Assembly: GCA_902984215.1 (NCBI GenBank)
Contig: CADWAF010002459.1
Location: 1 to 21,418, forward strand
Length of the DNA: 21,418 nucleotides
From: Willaertia magna
Taxonomy: Eukaryota > Heterolobosea > Eutetramitea > Acrasida > Naegleriidae
Reading direction: 5' to 3'
Every line of letters begins with the position of its first letter. Positions within the stretch are counted from its first letter, which is position 1. A program made the translations under genes and the position numbers. This document shows, one piece after another, positions 1 to 9,600 of this stretch. The notes under the pieces are model-generated. The model did no database searches. It had not been told where the DNA came from and saw nothing but the letters and a program-made list of their open reading frames with translations.

Positions 1-1612
1 GAAAAAAAATTTTTTATCAAAAATCTCAAAAACTGTATAAATTTATAGAGTTTTTTGAATTAAAGAGTATAAATTTATATTCTTGTGAACTAAATAGTTT
101 ATTTGCTTTACAGATTTTTTTATCTACTACAATAAATTTAAGTCTGCACACATTTTTAAAAATTTAAAAAACTATATAAATTTATACTTTTTTAATTTCT
201 TTTTAAAATTTAGAAATAATAGATTGTTTTTTAAATTTTTTAGTAAAAAATTTTTATTTTTATTTTTATTTTAATATTTCAATTTCAAAGAGATGTATAT
301 AAGTAAAAGAAAAAAATAAACTTAAAAAGAAATTTGAAATAAAAAAATAATGTACAAAATTTATTGTAAATAATTTAACTTAGTTTAAACAATATGAGTT
401 ATGGTAAAAATATATTTATTAATTTAGTTAAATTGTATATTATTTTTTTAAAATCTTTATTAAGTTCATTTTTGAACTTGTAAAAATAATAGCTATAGAT
501 ACGAAGTAAAATATTATAAAAAATTGATTAACAATACTTTAAAATCTATTCAGAAATAAAAATATTTTAAAATGAATTAAAGTTTAGTAAATATTTTAAT
601 AAAAAGTATAAAATAATACTAATATTTTTCAATAAGTTAAAAATAACTTATTTAATTGCTTTTACTTTATAAAAACTTATATTATTACAAATAAAAATAT
701 CTTAACTACACAAATATTCTTTCTCAACACAATTCTTAAAAAAAAAGAATTTATATTAATTATTGTTATTCTTTTTCAAAGAATAAATAATAAAAGATTT
801 AGATTGATTTAAAGCATTTATTAATGTAAAAGAATATAATTTATTTAATTTTTATAAATCATTATTGATAATACATTTAAATAAAGTTTTTAAAATAAAG
901 TATGATTTATCATAAAACTTAATTTTACTACAATTTATAATTAAACTTAATTTAACTATAGCTTTAGTGTAACAAATATAATGTTTAATATTATTAAAAA
1001 TAAACTTTCTTTTATGTTTATAGTATAGATTTTTATAAGTTATATTATTAAAAAATAAAATATAATGAATACTAGAATTGTTGAATAAAAACTTAGTAAT
1101 TGAAATAATTTTGTTGAAAATAACTTTATTTGTTTTTTATTTGTTTTAAAATATAATATTTAATCACTTTATTTTAAATAATTGAAATATTTTCTAAAAA
1201 TTTTAACTTTTATTGCATAAAAATTAAAATCTAATAATTTTTTCTTCCAATATCAAATTTAAAATTCTGATATTTAAAATTTTTTAATAATGTTTCTATT
1301 GTTAAAACTAATATTATTTAACATCATTAAAAACTTTTTGCTTTCTTATTGAAATTATTTTATTTTTTAAAGTTTCAGTTTATTTGTTTTTTTGTGTTAT
1401 TGTTTTTATTATGTTTTTTTGGTGTTAAAAAATTTATATAAATTAAATGATTATATGTAAAATGATTGAAAATAAAGTAACTAAATGTTAAAAAATATAA
1501 ATATATAATTTTAAATGATTAAACACTAATTATTTTTAAAAATTTATTAAAAAAATATTCAAATATACTTATATAACTTTTAAACTAACCCTAAAAAAAT
1601 ATAAAACAATAA

Positions 1613-1828
1613 ACAATTTTACTATTCATTCTACCATTTACTCAAACAATACCACTGTTTAAACAATTTATCAATTTGCAACCTATTTTTTTAAATCAAA
1701 CTACTCAAACATCCAGTTTTACTTAAGTATTTAATTTTACTCAAATATTCAATTCACAAAACGAAAATAAAAAGAAAAAAAAATATCTTTTTTTTATAGA
1801 AAAATCAAATGTTTCATTTAATTTTTGA
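1613..1828 (+). pseudogene. Possible decayed coding fragment, Gln/Asn/Thr-rich then poly-Lys
   Basis: One frame stays open for about 71 codons apart from a single TAA at 1724-1726, ending at TGA 1826-1828. There is no start codon. The translation is rich in Q, N, T, S and F, followed by a short Asn/Glu patch and five lysines. The words around the stop are FT-stop-VFNFTQIFN, so the TAA sits where a repeat-like pattern would place CAA. The stretch is also clearly C-rich over G on this strand, unlike its flanks. This suggests an old low-complexity coding segment, but chance in AT-rich DNA is not excluded. No family is recognised. Confidence 0.25.
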
Positions 1829-2177
1829 TAATTCATAAAAAATTAATAAAGTTTTCAATATAATTATAATATACACTCCAACTCTAATCTCAATTTTAAA
1901 TTTCAGTTTAATTTAATTAATAATAATTACAATTATTTTTATTTTAACTAATAATATAACTATAACAGTTAAAAATGTTATAGTATTTATTAATAATTTT
2001 TTATTAAGATTTAAAATTAAATATTTTATTTTTAAAAGTAAAAAAAATTTATGGGTAAATATTTTATAGACTATTTTAATTATTTAAAAATTAATTAAAA
2101 AAGAAAAATATAAAAAAAATCAATAATACTATTACTTTAAATGTTACTAAATTGGTTATATTAAAAGTAAATATTAA

Positions 2178-2708
2178 TTAAAAGATGATATCGATTTGAA
2201 TTGTAATGAATGATGTTATAAAAAATATGATTATATAACTAAAAAGTTATTTCTTTAAGAAATTAGATAATAAAAAATATTAAATGATAAAAATTATAAA
2301 AAAAAACAAAAAAATTATTCTTTAAAAATATAAACTTTTTTTAGAAAATAATGGTTATTTTAAGGATGATTTAAAGGATTATTTATTGGAAAATGATGGT
2401 AAAATTGAAAAAGTTAAGGTTAAAAAGAAAGAAAAATTAAAAGAAATAAAATATATATTAAGAAAAAAAAATTAATTAAAATTATAATGATTCAAATAAT
2501 AATAAAACTAAAAAATAAATACAATTTAATAAAAAATGAAAAAAGCAATAAAAGTTTTAAATTTTTATAATTTTAACATTGATGTGTTGAAGAGGAAGAG
2601 GAGAAGGAAAAGAATGTAATTAATTTTAATTTTAATAGAATTCATCAATTAAATATTGATAATATTAAATATTTATTGAATATTAAATTGTATCAATGTA
2701 ATAATTAA
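2178..2708 (+). pseudogene. Decayed coding fragments in several frames
   Basis: Several pieces read like protein, separated by stops and frame changes. 2178-2258 contains the stretch KDDIDLNCNE, then TGA, then YKKYDYITKKLFL. 2326-2475 is 49 open codons with NNGYFKDDLKDYLLENDGK followed by a Lys/Glu-rich segment. 2583-2708 has a run of five Glu and then RIHQLNIDNIKYLLNIKLYQ. The pieces use GAT, GAA, GGT and AAG codons, so their G content is well above the flanks. This is what a mutated gene looks like, although an undetected set of small exons cannot be ruled out. No family is recognised; the last piece vaguely resembles an ankyrin-type helix pair. Confidence 0.35.
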
Positions 2709-3536
2709 TTATTAAATTAACAACTAATGTAATTCAATTAAAAAATAATAATAAATAATTAATTATTTAAATTTTTTATTCTATAACAATCTGTATTTAG
2801 TTTTGTATTTAAATTTTATATTTAATAACATTAACTAATAATGTTAATATATTTAAACTTAATATAATCAATTATATCGTTACTATTTTTATTATTATTT
2901 TTTGAGGCTTGAATATTTATTTTTTTTTGAAAATGTATTTATTTTTTTAAAACTAATTATATCATTTTTTAGATATCATAAATATTTTAAAATCATTTTT
3001 TTTTTTTTTAATTAATATTAAAACCAATTTTTTATAAGTAAAAATGTTAATAATTAATAATGTTTAAAAATTTTTGAGTATATTTTAAATTTAAAATTTA
3101 AAAGACTTTAAAATATAAAAAAATATCTTTAATTTATTAAAAATATTAGTTTTTTGTAATAAATAACTTGTATTTATTTTAATATTTTTAAATTAAGTTT
3201 TTTTTTTATTTAAAATGATTATTTATTTCTAAATCTTAAAAAGAAACTAAAAAAATATAAATTTATATTGTTTTTTAAATTTTTTAAAAATATATACAAA
3301 TTTATAATTATTTTCATTAAAATATAATTTTATTTTTAATAAAATACAACTTTTTTCAATACTATATAATTTTACTATATTTTTTTAAACCTTTTACCAA
3401 TTTTCTATCAAAAAAAATACTTAAAATAAAAAAAGTTTTCAGAAAATTGTTAATAAATAAAATAAATGAAATATTTTTAAATAAACATATACTTAAAAAA
3501 GATTTTAAATTTTTAAATATAATAAATAAAGACTAA

Positions 3537-4111
3537 ATTTTTAATAATTTTGTTGTTTATAAAAATTTAAATAATTTAAATATTAATAACAAAACACAAT
3601 TATTAATTTATTTACAAAGTTTTATTTATAATTTATATAAAAAAATTATTAATTTAAATAATTTAGAATATATAATTAAAAATTATTTACACAATAATAA
3701 CAACAAAAATAATAAAAATTTAAATAATGATTTATTTAATAAAATTTTAAAAAAATTTAAGTTAACTCATTTATTTAGAATTAATTTTAATAAAAATAGT
3801 ATTTAAATTTGTTTATTAGAAAATATAGATATTATTTTTAATATTTATAATTATAATTTTAACAATTTAATTTACAATTTAAAATTAAACATTTATAAAA
3901 ATATTAAAAATAAAAAATTAATAAAAAAATTTATAAAAAATTATATAATTTATTTTTACAAAATATATAAAATTAAGAATCTTTTTTTAATTTAATTAAT
4001 AATGAAGAATCTATATTTATTAATAATGAATATAGTAATTTAGAATTTAATGAAAATAATAAATTTATTAATTTAGATAATAATGAATTAAATAATGATT
4101 TAAATTTATAA
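3537..4111 (+). pseudogene. Decayed long coding frame, Asn/Leu/Lys/Ile-rich
   Basis: Eighty-nine open codons (3537-3803) run to TAA at 3804-3806 and reopen in the same frame for another 62 codons to 3993-3995. The coding character then continues in another frame (3977-4111) across a T run at 3982-3988, ending in an acidic segment containing NNEYSNLEFNENNKFINLD. At this base composition about one codon in ten should be a stop by chance, so an extended frame broken by one stop and one homopolymer frameshift looks like a decaying gene of about 190 codons. No ATG opens it and no domain is recognised. Sequencing error in the T run could explain the frameshift but not the stop. Confidence 0.4.
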
Positions 4112-5400
4112 ATAAAAAAAAACTAAAAAAATTTAAAAAATTAATTATTTTTTATAATATTATAATATTTTGTAATCTGAATTATAATTAACATTTATAA
4201 TATATTTAAATTTATCTAAAATCATGTTTTTTAAAAAAAATAAAAATTTTAAAAAAAAATTATTTTAAAATTGTTTTATAAATATTTTATTAAAAATTTT
4301 TTATTCTATTTTTGTATTAAAATAAAGAAAATTATATATAATTTTATATATAATCACTATGGAACTACTAAATTAATGTAATAATAGTTATGAATTATAA
4401 TAATAGATTTATTTATTATAAAAGTAAAATAATTTTATTAAATTAAATATTTAACTAAATATTTCAATTAATTAATAAATAAAAATTAAAACAAAATTAA
4501 AAAAAACGTTATAAAAATATATAAAAAATAACAAATATTTGATATTAATAAATTATTATATAGTATTATTAAAAAGTTATTTTAAAAAAAAATATTAATA
4601 ATATTTTATTTTTTATAATATAAGATATTATTATAATATTTAAAATAATATTAATAAAAGATTTATATAAAAAAAATTTTAATAAAAATTAAATATATAT
4701 ACAATTAAATTTTTATATTTAAAAATAAAAAAATAATAATATTTTAATATATATATTATATTTTTTATATTTAATTTTTGTTTTTATTATTATAATTATT
4801 ATTTTTTATAATTATTATTGTTATTACTATTATATTTATATTTAAAATAAAAATAATAATTGTTTATTTTATTTTACAATTTATATTTTTTAATATTTTT
4901 AAATTATATATAAAAATAAAATATTATTTATAAATTATTTTTTTATTTTACTTTCGATTTTATATTTAATATTAAAATTATAAACAAAATTAAAATTAAA
5001 ATATTATTTTAATATTTATATTTTTTATATTTTATTATTAACTAATTAATATAAAATTATATATTTCATTATTAACATATTTTTTAATTTATTTATATAA
5101 AATATTATTATATATTATATTATATAATTTTTAATAATAAATTATTTTAAAACATGTATAATATTTATTTTAATAATTTGTTATTACTTTTTTAAGATCT
5201 ATAAATTTAATTTTTTTAATCTATGTCTTTAATTAAATAACATAGATATATATATTAAATTTTAAATACTATTATAATAATTATTTGGTATTTTGTTATT
5301 AAATATTTAATTAAAATATTATTTTTGTAAACAAACACAACCCAAACAAACATTTCATTTAAAAATATTAGATCATTTATTCAATTATTGTTAAATATAA

Positions 5401-6453
5401 TTAATAATATTCCTTAAACTTCTTTTCAGAAAATTCGTGGAATGTCATACCTTCTTCAATATGTTTTACTCTACAATCCTTAACAGACAAACCCTCTGGA
5501 ACATTCATCTTATCATCCCATCTTGGTTGCATAAAATTAGCTAAAGTTGCTCTACCAAAATTACTTCCCTTAGGACCTCTAACTAAATGTGGAGTAGCCT
5601 CTAAATAACCACCAGATAAGATTTGTGCAGATTCACCAATTTGATAAGCTAATTGATCAGAAGTATAACCAGCCTTAATATATTGACCTTTTCTTCCTTT
5701 AATATAAAGTCCAGCCTTTGGATCATCATTTTGAACAATTTTACCTTCACGGAAGTACATTGCTGAAGTTAAACCTGTTAATGCACCATGATCTAAGTGT
5801 AATCCGCACCATCCATCATCAGTTTCAACATCTTCATTAACATTCTTTTCTTCTTCACTCTTTGGGAAATAATACAATAATCTAGACTTTGTATTTAAAC
5901 TCTTTTCAATTGTATTATATAATTTACCTTCTTCATAACTTTCACACTTCTTCTTTACATATTTATCGCATTGTTTAGCAATTAATAAACCAACATCTAC
6001 AATTAAATTAGCCATCTTCTTAAATGCTGGTTCTAATTCAGGTAAATCATCTTTAGGCCATATATTTGGAGAACAATAGAATGGATATTTCTCTTGTACT
6101 TCTGCATCTTCTGTTGGTACATCAATATGTGGATTAGCATAATAACTACCCTTTAAAACATCAGTTTTTCCATTAAACTTTTCCTTTCCGAAAGACCATC
6201 CGAATGAATAGTTAGATTTCGCATGGGTATATTTCTCTCTAGTTTCTTCTGGGAATGAAGCAAACTTTTCGGCTAAAGGCAAAAGTGTTTCTCTATATTC
6301 TTTGACATTTGGAACTCCGTTAACTAATAATAAACCTAATCCATTAGGTCCGTATGCTTCTTCTATTTTATCTGTTAAATCTACTTCATTTACTAAATCT
6401 TCATAATTTAATTCAACGACTTTTCCAATTTCAAAACTGTCAGAAGATGCCAT
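5401..6453 (-). CDS. 2-oxoglutarate/Fe(II)-dependent oxygenase, isopenicillin-N-synthase-like fold
   Basis: A 350-residue soluble enzyme, typical in length for the non-haem iron oxygenases related to isopenicillin N synthase and the plant DOXC enzymes. The facial triad is visible: H219 and D221 in the motif GLHLDHGALTGL, and the distal H289 in EATPHLVRGP. R301 in GRATLANFMQP is placed to bind the 2-oxoglutarate carboxylate. The N-terminal third (about 8-130) matches the DIOX_N-type region. No signal peptide or membrane segment is seen, so it is probably cytosolic. The substrate cannot be inferred. It is the last of four tandem minus-strand genes, 151 bp after the Sec7/Ras-like gene, and is intronless. 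The ATG at 6453 is the first in frame and is followed directly by conserved sequence. Confidence 0.88.
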   Translation of the reverse strand: MASSDSFEIGKVVELNYEDLVNEVDLTDKIEEAYGPNGLGLLLVNGVPNVKEYRETLLPLAEKFASFPEETREKYTHAKSNYSFGWSFGKEKFNGKTDVLKGSYYANPHIDVPTEDAEVQEKYPFYCSPNIWPKDDLPELEPAFKKMANLIVDVGLLIAKQCDKYVKKKCESYEEGKLYNTIEKSLNTKSRLLYYFPKSEEEKNVNEDVETDDGWCGLHLDHGALTGLTSAMYFREGKIVQNDDPKAGLYIKGRKGQYIKAGYTSDQLAYQIGESAQILSGGYLEATPHLVRGPKGSNFGRATLANFMQPRWDDKMNVPEGLSVKDCRVKHIEEGMTFHEFSEKKFKEYY

Positions 6454-6604
6454 ATTGTGTTTGTATTTTTTACTGAAATTTTAACTAAATTTGAGTAAAT
6501 TGAAAGTCAGTTTACAAAGATTTTTTTGTTCCGCAGATTTTGGTTATAATTAATAATTATACAAAGTTTTATTACTATTGTTACTACTGTACGTGTATTA
6601 ACAA

Positions 6605-9600
6605 TTATATGTAGCATTTAGGTAGTTTAACTAATTGATCAAGGTCAATTTGACCCTTTTTGTTTTGTTTTGCAATATTCAATCTTTGATGGAAATCTGA
6701 CATTTGTCTTACAGCATCTACATAAGAAACGTTTTGTCTTTTAATTGAATCTATTGCGTTTAAAAAAACTTGTCGTACGGCATACATATCATGATTAGAA
6801 ACTTCAAAGAAAGGTATACTGTATTTCAGAGCTAGCTCTCCACCTTCTCTTTTAGAAACTTGTCTTTGATCCTCTGGTACGTCAGCCTTACATGCAACTA
6901 AAACCATAAACTTATCATTATTGTAATCACTATCATCATTATTTAATTGTTCTAATAATTCTTCTGTAAGTGTTCCAGTAAGCGTACTGTAATGTCTTTT
7001 AGATGACTTTTTCTTAATTTGTTTTTTCTTTTCTTTTCTCTTCATCTTTCTAATCGCTTTAATTACATGTTCTATCGTTAAAAAACTAGTTTTATCAGTG
7101 ACACTATATGCACAAATAAAATAATTTCCATTCTTTGTTTCTGAAAAAATTTGTGATGACTCCTTAAGTTTTATCTTTGTATTTCCATTTTCTGTCGTTT
7201 CTGTAATTAACTCTAGATTAGGATCAGAGTCTTTTATCTGAACTCTATTGATTATTCCATCATGTATTACTTTAGCCTTAAAGAAAAATGTTATTGAATT
7301 CTCTGTTAATTCTTTTACTTTATCAGCATCTAAACTTAATGATTTGTGATCTCTATTACTTTTATAAGGGTTGCTACATATTTCTGTTGTGACTTGATGA
7401 GGTGGATGTTTATAACATTTAAAGAATAGTTCAATTTGTTGATCACTCTCAAAGTTAGTTCTATCTTCCTTATCAATTTCTTCATCATAAAGAACCATAG
7501 CAGTCCTTGCAACACTATCATAACATGTCCCTATAAAGTTTAAGTTAACATCACTAAAACCTGTGAACAATGAAACAAATTGATCTCTGGATAGTTTAAT
7601 ATTTGCGTTTGGGTTGTGTAATTGGGTATTAACCATCAAAACTGAACAAACTAAAAGATAACAGGCATCTGCATTGCCATTAAGCTCTCCATCATTCTTA
7701 TTATAATCACTATAAACTTGAGAAAATACTTCTGCTATTCTAGTAACTTGTTGACCTTCTTTTGGTAATTTAAATTGAATAAAGAATGATCTCATAGCTC
7801 TATCGAATTTACTGAAATAAGTGTCATCTTCTGGTTTTTCTTTTTCTTCTTTATAAAGTTCTAAAACATGAAACTTTACAAATTCCTCTAAATAAACACT
7901 ATTTTTTGGTTCACTCAAAAATTCTCCTAACTTTTCCTTATTTAATGAGTCAGCTATAGCTAAAAATCGTGCAATGACTGCTTCAGGTTTCTCAGCATTA
8001 TAATCCCCTGTTGATTGTTTGTCAATATCTGGTAATAAACCATTATCCATTAAATATCTCAATGCTACTTTAGGTTTTCCTGTATTAAATAATCTTAAAC
8101 CTTCAGTTAAAAAGAAACTTGGTGTTAATAATTTAACAAATGCTTTTTCATCATATTTGTAATCTGTAGATGCCGCAACAGAGGGTGATTTTGATCTATT
8201 ACCACATGTATTTAATACTATTGTGTTAGCAGTGATATTCGAGGCAGATCTGTCCCTTGTACCAAGGTGATTTGCATTACTGGCGGTAGATGACGCTGAC
8301 ATAATATCTGAGCATTCTGATAGATCATTATCTGTATCTTCTCCCTCTTCCTTATCACTACTTACAGAATTAGTTGAAACCTTATTTGTTCCTACAGGGG
8401 CTGCTAATAGATTATTATTATTGGCATTCTTATCTATTTTGTTAAATTCTAAAAGGAAAGAATTTAATTCCTCTTCACGAGTGTCAACAACATTACTTGC
8501 TTCAGATTCATCACCGTCTTCATCAATAGATTGTCTTAAATCTTGAGCTACCACTTGATATTGATTAGTTCTTAACTTTTGATAAGCACTTTCCGTTCTT
8601 TGATGCCTAGGTTTCCTTTTCAAATGAGCTAATGGACTTTGTATTATCTCCTCTGGATTAATTGAAGAAATACCTTCAAGAGATGAAGAATGGCTATTAC
8701 TATGAACTGGTGTTGACATAAAATTATTACTTTTAGAACCATTATTTTCATTAAGTGTCATACTATTAATAGTACCTAATGCACCAATCTCCATTCCATT
8801 GTTAGAATTACGTTTTACTGAACCATTAACATTTGACGTACTTCCATTATGCATATTATTTTTATTTAAAGTCATCTTCCTCTTTCTATTTGGTGTTAAT
8901 AAATTATTGTTTGGATTTTCAGGTGTTTTAATTGAGAACATTGTTTCAGGTAATTGTAAATCACTAGTTAATGGATCTAACATAACTAATTGTTGGATTT
9001 GATGAATTACAGAACGTATTCTATTTAATTCATTTTCTTGTTCAACATAATCCTGTTCTAATTCTAATTTTTCAGTTCTTTCTTTCTTCCACATTGTTGA
9101 TAATTCTTGTACCATATTATCTAATTCTTTCTTTTGTTTTACAATTTCCTCATTCTTCTTTTGAAGTAATAATTTTAATTTTCTAACTTCTAATGAATCA
9201 TTTGATTTTAAATCAACATCAATTTCACTTTCAATTATTTGTTCTACTTTAGTTGGAAGAGTTATTGGTCCATTAGAACGAGGTGATTGTGAACTAGATA
9301 AAATTGTAGATTGTCTTCTTTCAACATTTGTTCCATTGTTATTATTGACTGTACTTTCCATAGATTGTTTTTTAACTTCCTTTTTCAATTCCTTTTCTAA
9401 TTGTTGTTTGTCATGTGTTAATTGATAGTAATAATGTATTTCATTATATAAAAACTTAAAAACCATTTCCGATTTACCAACCCCTCTACATCCTATAACA
9501 ACAATTTTATTTTTATTTTGTGAAGATGGCATTATCGTAGATTTCGATTTTGTTTTAGTAGTACTACTTCCATTCATTGTACTATTATAACTTGAATTAC

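Larger units (their letters stand above)
1..5400. other. Extreme A+T-rich, gene-poor tract
   Basis: This stretch holds no intact gene on either strand. By eye it is roughly 10-15% G+C, far below the neighbouring genes, and is dominated by A runs, T runs and short AT-only words. No tRNA, rRNA or telomere-type repeat was recognised. Three + strand patches still look like decayed coding sequence and are listed separately; the rest shows nothing that can be supported. The tract ends abruptly at the stop codon of the oxygenase gene (5401) and continues beyond the left edge of the window. It could be a centromeric or subtelomeric region, a gene graveyard under A/T-biased mutation, or foreign sequence. 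The sequence alone does not decide between these. Confidence 0.8.

Noticed and set aside
630..813. A roughly 60-codon open stretch on the + strand in the A+T-rich tract
   Set aside because: It has no start codon and its Ile/Phe/Leu/Asn/Lys content is what random AT-rich DNA encodes. A stretch of this length is expected about once by chance in 5.4 kb, and no G-rich codon signal supports it.
1190..1360. Possible coding relic on the minus strand
   Set aside because: Readable pieces exist but they switch frames every 10-20 codons, with no composition change against the flanks, so it cannot be separated from chance.
1..5400. Alternative genetic code (TAA read as Gln) to explain interrupted frames
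   Set aside because: All intact genes to the right end with TAA and contain no internal TAA, and the relics also need frameshifts. Decay is the simpler explanation.
6540..6562. Near-palindromic TTATAATTAATAATTATA between the Sec7 and oxygenase genes as an operator
   Set aside because: The symmetry is imperfect and such AT words are common throughout these spacers, so it is not distinguishable from background.
8799..9002. 67-residue open frame on the + strand inside the Sec7/Ras-like gene
   Set aside because: It is antisense to strongly supported coding sequence, and its hydrophobic Phe/Leu content is the mirror of Lys/Glu/Asn-rich codons on the real strand.
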